Both the position numbers and the translations under genes were made by a program. DNA of 18,620 nt from the NCBI GenBank assembly GCA_031283785.1, contig JAITBC010000252.1:1-18620 (forward strand), written 5' to 3'. The notes beneath the pieces were generated by a model. The model saw only the letters and a list, made by a program, of their open reading frames with translations. It did no database searches and had not been told where the DNA came from. Within the stretch, counting starts at the first letter, position 1, and every line of letters starts with the position of its first letter. Shown in pieces: positions 1 to 7,639 of the stretch. This stretch comes from Tannerella sp. (GTDB lineage: Bacteria; Bacteroidota; Bacteroidia; Bacteroidales; Tannerellaceae).

Positions 1-1
1 G

Positions 2-1018
2 AGTCAGGTGATTTTCGATGCGAGCCTGTTCACGGGAATAAAAATCAGCAAAAATGCAAAAGACCTTGTCGTTCTGAAATCATTCATGACACAGGAGGAA
101 CTGATTTTCAATATCGGAAACGCATTTTATGATATTGTATATTCGCAAAGCCTGCATGAAAACAATCTGACAACCTTAACCATCATGGATTCGATATACC
201 GGAAAACAGAGATGCAGGTAAAACAACACATTACACGGGAAATCGACCTGAACCGCATGAGAATCAATATCAGCAACCTGAAGGTTGAAAAAGAGAAGAC
301 GGAGGCAATTATGGCACAACAAAAAAACTATCTCAGGATACTGATGGGAATGCCATTGGAAACAATATTTGAGCTTGCTGATGATGAAATATTCGTTTTG
401 CCTGAAAATAATTATCTGGCTGATTCAAACAACATCGAAAGCAAAACAGAATTACAGATTTTATATAACGAAAAAACAGGAGGCTTGCTGGAAATCAAAC
501 AACTGAAAATGTCGTACCTGCCTTCGCTTTCCCTTATGGCAAGTTCGGGCTATACTTTTCAGGCTAATGAGCTTGATATAAAGAATCATAATAACTGGTC
601 GAACGGAACTTATCTCAAGTTGAATTTTTCTATTCCGATTTTCGACGGATTTACCAAACATCGTAAAATTCGTCAGGCGCAAATAAGAGTGAATAAAACC
701 GAAGAAGACATCAGACAAATAAAGCAAAACACATTGAGTGATCTACAAAACGCACAGATGCAGTTGTACGTGAACAGCCGGGCGGTGAAAGCGCAACAGG
801 AAAATATGGAACTGGCAGGAAGAACCTATCGGCAAAGCATTATGCTCTACGAAGAAGGACTGTACGGCATTACCGATTTGCTGGATACGGAAAAATCGTT
901 CCGCGAAGCGCAAACCGCTTGCGACTATGAAATGGTAAACTATCGGAAAGCTTTACTGGACTTGAAAAAAGCGGAAGGAACTCTTCAATCATTGATAAAT
1001 AAATTACAAAATAAATAG
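2..1018 (+). CDS. TolC-family outer-membrane efflux protein, 5' end cut by window edge
   Basis: This is the outer-membrane channel subunit of the efflux operon that follows. The frame is open from base 2 (S-Q then GTG), so the GTG at 8 is unlikely to be the true start; about 338 residues are visible, against roughly 420-480 for the family. The text begins in the conserved 'QVIFDASLFTGIK' strand region of the first OEP repeat. It then shows long alpha-helical hairpin sequence, a second repeat with 'LNFSIPIFDGFTKHRKIRQA' (residues about 204-223 of the visible part), and the C-terminal helix 'LYEEGLYGITDLLDTEKSF', typical of TolC/CusC-like factors. The stop is 7 nt before the adaptor gene, so the two are probably co-transcribed. 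The substrate is unknown. The signal peptide or lipobox would lie upstream of the window. Confidence 0.92.
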   Translation, partial: SQVIFDASLFTGIKISKNAKDLVVLKSFMTQEELIFNIGNAFYDIVYSQSLHENNLTTLTIMDSIYRKTEMQVKQHITREIDLNRMRINISNLKVEKEKTEAIMAQQKNYLRILMGMPLETIFELADDEIFVLPENNYLADSNNIESKTELQILYNEKTGGLLEIKQLKMSYLPSLSLMASSGYTFQANELDIKNHNNWSNGTYLKLNFSIPIFDGFTKHRKIRQAQIRVNKTEEDIRQIKQNTLSDLQNAQMQLYVNSRAVKAQQENMELAGRTYRQSIMLYEEGLYGITDLLDTEKSFREAQTACDYEMVNYRKALLDLKKAEGTLQSLINKLQNK

Positions 1019-1025
1019 CATTAAA

Positions 1026-2093
1026 ATGAAAATGAAAACTATCGGAAATATCGTAATTGCAGCAACAATCATCGGCCTTGCATCATGGAAACTTGTATAC
1101 AATAAAAAAGAGATGGATACGGTAGCCCGGCGTTCGCTTGAAATAAATCCGGTTATTCCCGTCAGAGTAAGCGAAGCGAGGAATATGGACATGAATAATT
1201 CCATTGTTGTTGACGGGCGTATCAAAGCGCGTAACGAGGTAACGCTCTACTCAAAAGTTCAGGGAATCGTGCTGAAAAAATATAAAAAAGCAGGCGACGC
1301 CGTAAGCAAAGGAATGGTTATTGCACAGGTAGAAAACAGCGTGGCAGGAGAATTATTGGGATTAGCCGAACAGAATCTGGCTAATGCGGCAAAAGACGTG
1401 GAGCGTTATAAAAAACTGGCCGAAGCGGGAGCCGTTACCCAGCGCGAATACGAAGCCATACTCGTAACCTGCCGCGAAGCGCAACGCAACGTAACCGAAC
1501 TGAAAGAGCTGTTAGCCAACACCACTCTCGTATCGCCGATAAACGGCATACTGGAAACCGATTATTTTGAAGAAGGCACACTGCTCGGCATCGGCGCTCA
1601 GGTGGCGGATTTCATTGACCCCTCAGGTTTGAAACTGGTGGTAAACCTTACCGAAAAGGAAGTGTATAAAATCAAAAAAGGCGATAAAGCGACCGTAAGC
1701 TGCGACATATTGCCCGACGAAGAATTTACGGGAACAGTAGATGTTATCGGCTCGAAAGGAAACGACCGGTTAAGCTACCCGGCAGAAATTCTGATTTCGA
1801 GCAAAAATACCGACCGGCTAAAGCCGGGCATATACGCATCCGCCAATTTCATCCCAAACGGCAGAACAACGGACAACTCTCTTGTAGTGAATCGCAAAGC
1901 AATTATAGAAAGTTTAAAAACGCCGGAAGTTTACGTGGTGAAAGACAACAAAGCCGTCAAACAAAAAATCTTTATCGGAAAGATTTTCGACAACTTTGTG
2001 GAAGTTACGAGCGGATTGAACCCCGGCGATGCAGTTGTCGTTGCGGGGCAAATCAATTTAACGGACGGCAAGCCGGTCGAAATCATAAAATAA
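1026..2093 (+). CDS. RND efflux periplasmic adaptor (membrane fusion protein, HlyD/AcrA family)
   Basis: This 355-aa adaptor bridges the inner-membrane pump and the outer-membrane channel. Residues about 5-24 form one hydrophobic N-terminal segment (IGNIVIAATIIGLASW) that acts as a signal anchor; there is no lipobox Cys. A first lipoyl half follows around residues 70-105 (VTLYSKVQGIVLKKYKKAGD), then a short helical hairpin (about 110-165, LAEAGAVTQREYE). The second lipoyl half is around 168-190 (TTLVSPINGILE), followed by a beta-barrel domain (VVNLTEKEVYKIKKGD) and a membrane-proximal domain ending in GLNPGDAVVVAGQINLTDG. Length and domain order are normal for HAE1-type adaptors. It is the second gene of the operon: 7 nt after the TolC gene and 7 nt before the pump gene. 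No Shine-Dalgarno sequence is seen; the start is preceded by an A-rich run. Confidence 0.95.
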   Translation: MKMKTIGNIVIAATIIGLASWKLVYNKKEMDTVARRSLEINPVIPVRVSEARNMDMNNSIVVDGRIKARNEVTLYSKVQGIVLKKYKKAGDAVSKGMVIAQVENSVAGELLGLAEQNLANAAKDVERYKKLAEAGAVTQREYEAILVTCREAQRNVTELKELLANTTLVSPINGILETDYFEEGTLLGIGAQVADFIDPSGLKLVVNLTEKEVYKIKKGDKATVSCDILPDEEFTGTVDVIGSKGNDRLSYPAEILISSKNTDRLKPGIYASANFIPNGRTTDNSLVVNRKAIIESLKTPEVYVVKDNKAVKQKIFIGKIFDNFVEVTSGLNPGDAVVVAGQINLTDGKPVEIIK

Positions 2094-2100
2094 AACAGGT

Positions 2101-5100
2101 ATGAATCTGTTAAAGTTAATATTAAAACGCCCGACCATTGTTGCCGTAATGTTTATCATACTGGTGGGGTTTGGTCTGATTTCTTATTCCAAACTAAATC
2201 AGGAACTGTTTCCTCAGATGGAAATGTCGACTCTCACTGTTACTGCCGTCTATCCCGGAGCAGGTCCTTCGGAAGTGGAAAGTTCCGTATCGCGGAAGAT
2301 AGAAGACGCGGTGGCTTCGCTGGAAAATATTGACAACATCAATACCACGTCAATGGAAGGCTTTTCGTACATCATCGCCGAATTTAAAGAGGGAACGGAT
2401 ATGGATATAATCGCGCAAAAGGCGCAGCGCAAGGTGAATGCCATACGTGGCGAATTGCCTGAAACGGCGATGGAACCGTCGGTCGATATTTTCGACATGA
2501 ATGAAATGGCGATTATGAACCTGAGCGTTACGGCAAATGTGGATGAGACAGCACTGTATGACCTGGTTGAAAATGAAATTCGGCCGCTAATCGAACGTAT
2601 TCCCGGAATCGCCCGAATCGGTCTTGCCGGCGGACGTGAAAGGGAAATACAGGTCAATGTGGACGAAGGGAGGCTGGCTGTTTACGGACTTACCATATCC
2701 GAAGTATCGAACGTGCTGATGGCGTCGAACACGGATTTCCCCGGCGGGAAAATAAATGACGGGGACAAGCAGATACTTGTGCGCTTGTCGGGGAAATATC
2801 AATCGACAGACGATATCGCAAATACCGTCCTGAAATCGTTTCCCGACGGTTCCGCAATAAAAGTATCCGATGTGGCATTCGTAACGGACGGGCAAAAAGA
2901 CGTTTCCTCCATTTTTCGTTTTAACGGCAAAAACGCTGTCGGCATATCCGTGCAGAAACAGCCTGACGCCAATGCGGTGAACGTCTCCGAAGCGGTAAAA
3001 ACCGCCGTCGGGAAAATAGAAAAGCAGCACAGCAATATCAACCTTGCATTTCAGGTAGCTTACGATTCTTCCGACTTCACAGTTGCGGCAACCAATTCCG
3101 TGATTAAAGACCTGCTGATGGCAATTGTGTTTGTAGCCCTGTCCATGTTGCTGTTCCTGCACAGCTTCCGCAATTCGCTGATTGTAATGATTTCCATTCC
3201 TGCATCATTGATAGCCACTTTTGTGGTTATGTACCTGGCCGGCTGTACCTTCAATCTGATGACGTTAATGGCGTTGTCGCTGGTAATCGGTATTTTGGTG
3301 GACGACGCCATTGTGGTCATCGAAAACATTCATCGCCATCTGGAAATGGGCAAAAGCAAACGGGAGGCTTCCATCGACGGACTGAAAGAGATCGGCGGGT
3401 CGGTATTCTCGTTGACAATGGTGCTGGCAGTCGTATTTATCCCGGTTTCCATGACCGGAGGAATGATGGGTGGTTTTCTACGCCAGTTTTCAATTGTGGT
3501 CGCATCTTCGACGCTGGTCAGCCTGCTGGTGGCGGTAACCATTATTCCGCTTTTATCATCGCGTTACGGTAAATTGCAGGCGATAAACACTGAAAGCATC
3601 GTCGGAAAATTTGTTTTATGGTTCGAAAGCATGATATCCGGCTTTGCACTGCACATGAGAAACCTGCTGGTATGGTCGTTCAACCACAAGCTGATTGCAT
3701 TCGGAGTTACGCTGCTTTTATTCGTGTCATCGCTGGGATTATTCACAGGCGGATTTATCGGAAGCGAATTTATGAATGCCGGAGATAAAGGCGAATTTTT
3801 CGTTTACTTGAAACTGCCCAAAGACGCTACCATTGAGCAAACCAATCAATTGACCCTTCAGGCAGAGGAAATATTGAAGCAAGACCCGCTCATCGTCGAT
3901 TATTATTCCACAACAGGTACGGAGGAAAATGGAGCCGTACAGTCCCACAAGTCCGAAATACACGTAAAAATGGTTCCGTATGATATGCGCAACGTGCGTG
4001 AAGACGAACATGCACGGCAAACAAAGCTGTTGCTCCAAAGGCACATCGTCGGAGCAGAAATCACATCCGCGCCTTCGGCCATTTTTGGAGGAGCCGATGA
4101 CGCACCGGTTCAATTCTATCTCATGGGAACGAATATGGACACTATTTTTTCTGCTTCCAGTACGATAGTGGAAGAATTGAGCGGGATAAAAGGACTTTCC
4201 GATTTGAAAGTTTCGGTAGAAGCCGGAAACCCCGAAATATCCATCAGGCTCAACCGCGAAAAGATGGCCCGGCTCGGCGTATCCCAATATGCTTTGGGAG
4301 AAGCGTTGAACAATGCTTTTACGGGTAATACCGACACGAAGTTCCGCGACAACGACCGCGAGTACGATATTGACGTCCGTCTGGATAAATTCGACCGTAA
4401 AGGCAAGGTCGATGTAGAAAACTTTTCCGTATCAAATGCTTCGGGAGAAAAGGTGAAGCTGAAGCAAATCGCTTCGATTGAAGACGGCGAAACCCCCTCG
4501 CGACTTGAACGCCACAACCGTATCACGTCGCTGCTTGTCAGCGCCCAGGTCACAGGACGTCCAAGCGGCGATGCAGGCGCGGATGTGAAAGCCGCCATCG
4601 AAAAACTTCATTTACCGCCAACCGTTACTGTCGAGTACGCAGGGGACATGAAGAATCAGGACGAAGGCTTTGGCGACTTGGGGTTGGCAATGACGATTTC
4701 TCTTGCGCTGGTATATCTTATTATGGTGCTGCTGTATAACAGCTATCTGCATCCGTTTGTCGTTCTGGTTTCCATACCGCTTGCCGTTATCGGCGTGTCC
4801 TTTACATTAGGATTAACGATGTCGTCGCTCAGCATTATTTCCATGATAGGGATGATCATCCTCATCGGTTTGGTTACCCGAAATGCCATTCTGGTCGTCG
4901 ACTTCACCAATCAACAGCGAGAAAAAGGCGTTACCGTCAAAGAAGCCTTACTGCAAGCCACACAGCAGCGATTTCGCCCTGTCTTAATGACAACCATTGC
5001 AACCATTGTCGGCATGTTGCCCATAGCCCTTGCCAAAGGCGCGGGAGCCGAATGGAAAAACAGCATGGGTTGGGTGCTTATCGGCGGTCTGACAAGTTCG

Positions 5101-5208
5101 ATGCTATTGACGCTGGTCATCGTTCCGCTGGTATATTACCTGATGGATAAGGCGTCAATGAAATTCGGCAGGAATAAGAAAACTACTGTCGGCATTGAAG
5201 ATAAGTGA
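2101..5208 (+). CDS. RND multidrug efflux pump, inner-membrane proton antiporter (HAE1/AcrB type)
   Basis: At 1035 aa this is the full length of AcrB/MexB-type pumps. TM1 is near residues 13-30, followed by the first large periplasmic porter loop starting with KLNQELFPQME. TM2-TM6 cluster at about 335-480, and TM4 holds the acidic pair Asp401-Asp402 in GILVDDAIVVIEN, the known proton-relay position in the family. A second periplasmic loop (about 560-860) follows TM7, and TM8-TM12 close the protein. In TM10 the motif reads GLVTRNAILVVDF, so an Arg sits next to the Asn-Ala-Ile motif where AcrB itself has Lys. This suggests a Bacteroidetes HAE1 pump for amphiphilic compounds rather than a heavy-metal (CusA) pump, because the metal-binding Met pattern is not evident. 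The substrate cannot be read from the sequence. The stop overlaps the GTG of the next small ORF. Confidence 0.96.
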   Translation: MNLLKLILKRPTIVAVMFIILVGFGLISYSKLNQELFPQMEMSTLTVTAVYPGAGPSEVESSVSRKIEDAVASLENIDNINTTSMEGFSYIIAEFKEGTDMDIIAQKAQRKVNAIRGELPETAMEPSVDIFDMNEMAIMNLSVTANVDETALYDLVENEIRPLIERIPGIARIGLAGGREREIQVNVDEGRLAVYGLTISEVSNVLMASNTDFPGGKINDGDKQILVRLSGKYQSTDDIANTVLKSFPDGSAIKVSDVAFVTDGQKDVSSIFRFNGKNAVGISVQKQPDANAVNVSEAVKTAVGKIEKQHSNINLAFQVAYDSSDFTVAATNSVIKDLLMAIVFVALSMLLFLHSFRNSLIVMISIPASLIATFVVMYLAGCTFNLMTLMALSLVIGILVDDAIVVIENIHRHLEMGKSKREASIDGLKEIGGSVFSLTMVLAVVFIPVSMTGGMMGGFLRQFSIVVASSTLVSLLVAVTIIPLLSSRYGKLQAINTESIVGKFVLWFESMISGFALHMRNLLVWSFNHKLIAFGVTLLLFVSSLGLFTGGFIGSEFMNAGDKGEFFVYLKLPKDATIEQTNQLTLQAEEILKQDPLIVDYYSTTGTEENGAVQSHKSEIHVKMVPYDMRNVREDEHARQTKLLLQRHIVGAEITSAPSAIFGGADDAPVQFYLMGTNMDTIFSASSTIVEELSGIKGLSDLKVSVEAGNPEISIRLNREKMARLGVSQYALGEALNNAFTGNTDTKFRDNDREYDIDVRLDKFDRKGKVDVENFSVSNASGEKVKLKQIASIEDGETPSRLERHNRITSLLVSAQVTGRPSGDAGADVKAAIEKLHLPPTVTVEYAGDMKNQDEGFGDLGLAMTISLALVYLIMVLLYNSYLHPFVVLVSIPLAVIGVSFTLGLTMSSLSIISMIGMIILIGLVTRNAILVVDFTNQQREKGVTVKEALLQATQQRFRPVLMTTIATIVGMLPIALAKGAGAEWKNSMGWVLIGGLTSSMLLTLVIVPLVYYLMDKASMKFGRNKKTTVGIEDK

Positions 5209-5435
5209 GGATATTCAATGAAAGCGTTTTTGAAAAAACAATGCAGTCTGTTCAGGAAGATATTCAATCAACAGATATGGACGGCTTACAGGAGGCTTTG
5301 AACTTCGTTACCGAACAGTCCCTGTTCCCTTCTTGCATGAAATTTACCCGCAACCGGATAAAAGAGTTAAAATCCCGTGAGGGGGATGATATATTACAAT
5401 ATTACCTCCTGTTCAAATTACTTCACAAAAGATAA
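5205..5435 (+). CDS. Small hypothetical protein, translationally coupled to the RND pump
   Basis: A 76-aa frame opens with GTG at 5205, which overlaps the TGA stop of the pump (GTGA). An alternative in-frame ATG at 5241 would give 64 aa. I do not recognise the family. The predicted product is soluble and charged, probably helical, with no membrane segment or signal peptide: an acidic N-terminal half (SVQEDIQSTDMDGLQEALNF) and a basic C-terminal half (FTRNRIKELKSREGD, then YYLLFKLLHKR). Codon use resembles the pump gene, which favours a real gene, and the stop-start overlap suggests coupled translation. It could be an operon accessory protein or a remnant of something longer. The coding call is moderate only. 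Confidence 0.45.
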   Translation: MRIFNESVFEKTMQSVQEDIQSTDMDGLQEALNFVTEQSLFPSCMKFTRNRIKELKSREGDDILQYYLLFKLLHKR

Positions 5436-5603
5436 TCCCGAAATGTCCGTTAGCATTAATTCATTTTAGAAATGCTGTTTTGAACAGAATTAATGCATTG
5501 TTCTCGATTGATTAACAGTATAATGCAAGTCTTATTTTCTAATGGCGTCCATTAGAACGAACACTCATTATCAGCTCGTTATATCCTAATGGACATTTTG
5601 GGA
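5436..5603. repeat. 168-bp element bounded by imperfect 18-bp inverted repeats, with internal palindromes
   Basis: The left arm (5436-5453, TCCCGAAATGTCCGTTAG) matches the reverse complement of the right arm (5586-5603) at 16 of 18 positions. The core of the arm recurs as a perfect palindrome inside: CTAATGG-cgt-CCATTAG at 5539-5555. A second nested structure is GCATTAATTC (5453-5462) with its exact complement GAATTAATGC (5487-5496), enclosing a CTGTT-ttg-AACAG hairpin (5475-5487). No ORF is present inside. This fits a MITE-like remnant, a long foldable transcript downstream of the efflux operon, or recombination sites. It starts at the stop codon of the small ORF, so it may also act as a terminator, although there is no classic U-tract directly after the right arm. 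Confidence 0.6.
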
Positions 5604-5983
5604 TGATTTTGTAGAATGGGGCTATAACCGGTTGCTTCTTTTTTTTACATGGTTTCCAAATTGTTGAAACTGCGCAAAGATACGGTAACTAAGTGAGATA
5701 TATACACGTTTATTTTAAAAATAAGAAAAAAACCAACCGGCATGTTGTACATTCAAAAATAAGCATAACTTCGCAGTTGGTTTTAGAAAGGCCTTGCAGT
5801 ATGAATATAGAAAAAGCAAATAGAACCAACCGTCTGTTGCAGAACTATCCCGGCAAGTTACGCGCATGAAACCGGAGAACAAAGACAGTCTGATAACCGC
5901 CGTCCTTCGCGCATCAATCGACATGCCGCCAAGTCATGAGCCTGATTACGTAACAGTTGCATGAACGACCCGGCCAAGCCGGG
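5604..5983. other. Gene-free stretch between the efflux operon and the pgi fragment
   Basis: No convincing gene is present. Small items seen: a run of nine Ts just after an AACCGGTT palindrome (about 5626-5646); an inverted repeat AAAACCAAC (5729-5737) / GTTGGTTTT (5776-5784) with a 38-nt loop; a direct repeat AACCAACCG at 5731-5739 and 5824-5832; and a perfect GC-rich hairpin CCCGGC-caa-GCCGGG at 5969-5983, which ends exactly where pgi similarity begins. A possible 32-codon frame starts at about 5867 (MKPENKDSLITAV) and ends at a TGA near 5965; I cannot assign it and do not call it a gene. Confidence 0.5.
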
Positions 5984-6198
5984 CTAAAATCACATTGCCG
6001 GCGCTCAACGCTTATTATACATATCGGCCGGCTATTTTATTTTTTTTGAAAAAGTATGTAGCATAAGCAGCTATGTACTCGGCGTGAGTCCGTTTAACCA
6101 GCTCGCCGTCGAAGCCTGTAAGAAGAACATGTTTGCGCTCCTCTGAATAAGCCCGGTCATGAATCGGGGAAAGCGAAGCGATAAAAGCAAAACTGTAA
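5984..6198 (+). pseudogene. Decayed duplicate of the 3' end of pgi (glucose-6-phosphate isomerase)
   Basis: This stretch aligns by eye with the last 67 or so codons of the intact pgi at 13345-14685 (residues about 380-446), at roughly 90% of bases. Readable blocks include [36 protein letters not shown] and the terminal AIKAKL-stop. The copy is broken: a 4-nt insertion after TTATTAT near 6020, an extra T in the T-run near 6040, and further small insertions near 6143 and 6167. In the frame of the YVLGV block, NMFALL runs into TGA. Similarity begins directly after a GC hairpin (5969-5983) and stops at the TAA (6196-6198), only 13 nt before the thi promoter. Its orientation is opposite to the intact gene. 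It is too short to be functional. Confidence 0.9.
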
Positions 6199-6211
6199 AT
6201 TTCCTGTCTTT

Positions 6212-6245
6212 TTTGTTGCAGGTAAAAAATAATTCATTACATTTG
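6212..6245 (+). promoter_or_regulatory. Bacteroidetes-type promoter of the thiamine operon
   Basis: A TTTG at 6212-6215 is followed 22 nt later by TACATTTG at 6238-6245, a perfect match to the Bacteroides -7 box TAnnTTTG with a plausible -33 box. The predicted start of transcription falls around 6250-6252, which is where the 5' strand of the riboswitch P1 stem begins. This agreement supports the call. The spacing is at the long end of the usual range. Confidence 0.65.
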
Positions 6246-6249
6246 CATC

Positions 6250-6335
6250 GTCGTTAGGGGTGTTCTTCCTGTCGGAAGGGCTGAGATTAAACCCTCGAAC
6301 CTGATATGTTGTAATTGACATCGTAGGAAAACGGT
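6250..6335 (+). promoter_or_regulatory. TPP riboswitch aptamer (THI element)
   Basis: The conserved THI blocks are present in order: TTAGGGGTG (from 6254), GGGCTGAGATTAAACCC (6278-6294), CGAACCTGAT (6296-6305), then a variable P2/P3 arm and CATCGTAGGAAAACGG (6319-6334). P1 can form between CGTT (6252-6255) and AACG (6330-6333). This aptamer binds thiamine pyrophosphate and normally represses thiamine genes. It lies directly after the promoter and about 195 nt before thiD. The first gene of the operon is thiD, and the downstream leader contains a terminator, so control is probably by transcription attenuation. Confidence 0.96.
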
Positions 6336-6336
6336 C

Positions 6337-6357
6337 ATGAGGGAGACCTCATCTTTT
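6337..6357 (+). terminator. Small GAGA-loop hairpin after the aptamer
   Basis: ATGAGG (6337-6342), loop GAGA, CCTCAT (6347-6352), then CTTTT. The 6-bp stem with a GNRA loop and a short T-run could pause or terminate RNA polymerase, or serve as a spacer helix in the riboswitch expression platform. The T-run is short, so a role as main terminator is doubtful. Confidence 0.35.
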
Positions 6358-6377
6358 AATAAATTTAAATATGTCCG

Positions 6378-6410
6378 GCCGTTTCGTACTTGTGCGAAGC
6401 GGCTTTTTAT
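6378..6410 (+). terminator. Riboswitch-controlled intrinsic terminator in the thi leader
   Basis: GCCGTTTCG (6378-6386) pairs with CGAAGCGGC (6395-6403) through 9 bp including one G-U, followed directly by TTTTT-A-TT. The 5' arm (6377-6384) can pair instead with the 3' strand of aptamer P1 (6329-6336, AAACGGTC). That alternative pairing is 8 bp with one G-U and excludes both P1 and the terminator. This is the expected off-switch: TPP-bound P1 frees the terminator arm and transcription stops before thiD. Confidence 0.8.
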
Positions 6411-6433
6411 TAGAATGAGAAATGTAACATAAA

Positions 6434-6478
6434 ACCGGAGCTGCTTTTTTTTACGAAGCGAAGCAGAGGAGCTCCGGT
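6434..6478 (+). repeat. Inverted repeat (stable hairpin) just upstream of thiD
   Basis: ACCGGAGCT (6434-6442) is perfectly complementary to AGCTCCGGT (6470-6478), and the inner GCTT/AAGC can extend the stem after a bulge. The loop contains an eight-T run and an AAGCG repeat. It ends about 50 nt before the thiD ATG. It may be a second leader structure, an RNA-stability element or a second terminator on the other strand; the sequence does not settle which. Confidence 0.5.
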
Positions 6479-6529
6479 GCCGCCGGGATAAAATGAAGTG
6501 GAGAGGAATTATAATTTTGACAGCAATTT

Positions 6530-7342
6530 ATGAACAAGCATTATAAACGAGTGTTGACAATAGCCGGCAGCGACCCGAGCGGGGGCGCCGGCATCCAGGC
6601 CGACCTGAAAACATTTTCGGCATGTGGCTGCTTTGGGACATCGGCTATCGTGGCCGTTGTCGATGAAAATACGGTCGGCGTGACGGCCGTTCATCCCATT
6701 CCCGTCGATTTCGTTGCGGGACAGATAACATCCGTACTTGACGATATCGGGACAAATGCCGTGAAAATAGGTATGCTCCATTCGTCGGAACTGATAAGAA
6801 CCGTAAAAGAAACCCTTTCGGCATATGAAATTAAAAATATCGTATTAGACCCTGTTATGGTTGCCACATCGGGCGATAAACTGCTGCAGGACGAAGCCAT
6901 CGGAACACTGAAAAACGAACTTGTACCGTTTGCACGCGTTATCACCCCGAACTTGCCGGAAGCGGAAGTCCTCGCAGGACGTAAGATAAACGGGCAGCAC
7001 GATTTCCGGCATGTGATAAAGGAACTGTCGGCGGGTCGCAGCGTGTCGGTTTTACTGAAAGCAGGCCACCTGAAAGGAGAAACGCTGACGGACGTGTTTT
7101 ACAACGCCGAAACGGACGAGATGACGGAACTTACATCCAAACGCATACATACAAAAAACACACACGGTACGGGCTGTACGTTTTCATCCGCTATCGCTGC
7201 ATTCCTGGCGCACGACATGTCGCTTAACGACGCCGTCCGCCGTGCAAAAGATTACATGGAATCGGCTATCGCCGCAGGTGCGGAATATGAAATCGGCAAG
7301 GGCAACGGCCCTGTTCACCACTTTTTTAATTTCTGGAAATGA
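6530..7342 (+). CDS. thiD: Hydroxymethylpyrimidine / phosphomethylpyrimidine kinase ThiD
   Basis: ThiD phosphorylates HMP and HMP-P to HMP-PP, the pyrimidine substrate for ThiE, in the cytoplasm. At 270 aa it has the normal length of the ribokinase-like family. Visible motifs are VLTIAGSDPSGGAGIQADLK (residues 8-27), the substrate loop before HPIPVDFVAGQI (55-66), VLDPVMVATSGDKLL (105-119), VITPNLPEAEVLAG (137-150), VLLKAGH (174-180) and the anion hole with catalytic Cys in HGTGCTFSSAIAA (212-224, Cys216). The start at 6530 gives the expected MNKHYKRVLTIAGSD N-terminus. It is the first gene after the TPP riboswitch and is followed 40 nt later by thiS. The block AVHPIPVDFVAGQI recalls Firmicutes ThiD proteins more than I would expect, but only a tree can decide. 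Confidence 0.96.
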   Translation: MNKHYKRVLTIAGSDPSGGAGIQADLKTFSACGCFGTSAIVAVVDENTVGVTAVHPIPVDFVAGQITSVLDDIGTNAVKIGMLHSSELIRTVKETLSAYEIKNIVLDPVMVATSGDKLLQDEAIGTLKNELVPFARVITPNLPEAEVLAGRKINGQHDFRHVIKELSAGRSVSVLLKAGHLKGETLTDVFYNAETDEMTELTSKRIHTKNTHGTGCTFSSAIAAFLAHDMSLNDAVRRAKDYMESAIAAGAEYEIGKGNGPVHHFFNFWK

Positions 7343-7382
7343 GCGGGAATAGTCTCTGTTTCTTAATTAACATGGATGATGT

Positions 7383-7583
7383 ATGAAAATAAAACTGAAT
7401 GATAAATTGTATGAACTGACTGACGGAACGACGTTAGACATGTTTATGGAACGTCTGGACATACCGCTTCAGGGCATTGCCGTTGCGGTTGATTATGAAG
7501 TTGTCCCTAAAAGCCGGTGGCATGAGACCGTGCTGGAAGACAACATGGAACTGATGATGATACATGCCGTTTCGGGAGGCTGA
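7383..7583 (+). CDS. thiS: Sulfur carrier protein ThiS
   Basis: ThiS is the small ubiquitin-like protein whose C-terminus carries the sulfur, as a thiocarboxylate, to the ThiG thiazole synthase. The frame is 66 aa, normal for the family, and ends in the required Gly-Gly (HAVSGG). The beta-grasp pattern is visible: MKIKLNDKLYEL at the N-terminus, the LDIPLQGIAVAVDYEVVPKS block in the middle, and an acidic turn before LMMIHAVSGG. It sits between thiD and the tenI-thiE fusion. Loading of ThiS needs a ThiF-type adenylyltransferase, which is not encoded in this window. Confidence 0.95.
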   Translation: MKIKLNDKLYELTDGTTLDMFMERLDIPLQGIAVAVDYEVVPKSRWHETVLEDNMELMMIHAVSGG

Positions 7584-7639
7584 GAGATGGTACGCATTTA
7601 TGCTATTTATCGTTACTGCAACGAAAAAACGCTTCATGA

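Noticed and set aside
5675..5682. Minus-strand TATCTTTG promoter-like box in the gene-poor region
   Set aside because: No TTTG at a suitable distance and no gene downstream on the minus strand; the nearest ATG is followed at once by a stop.
6512..6519. TAATTTTG box just before thiD, matching the Bacteroides -7 consensus
   Set aside because: Transcription would start about 4-6 nt before the ATG, and no TTTG lies at the right distance upstream. The promoter at 6212-6245 explains the operon better.
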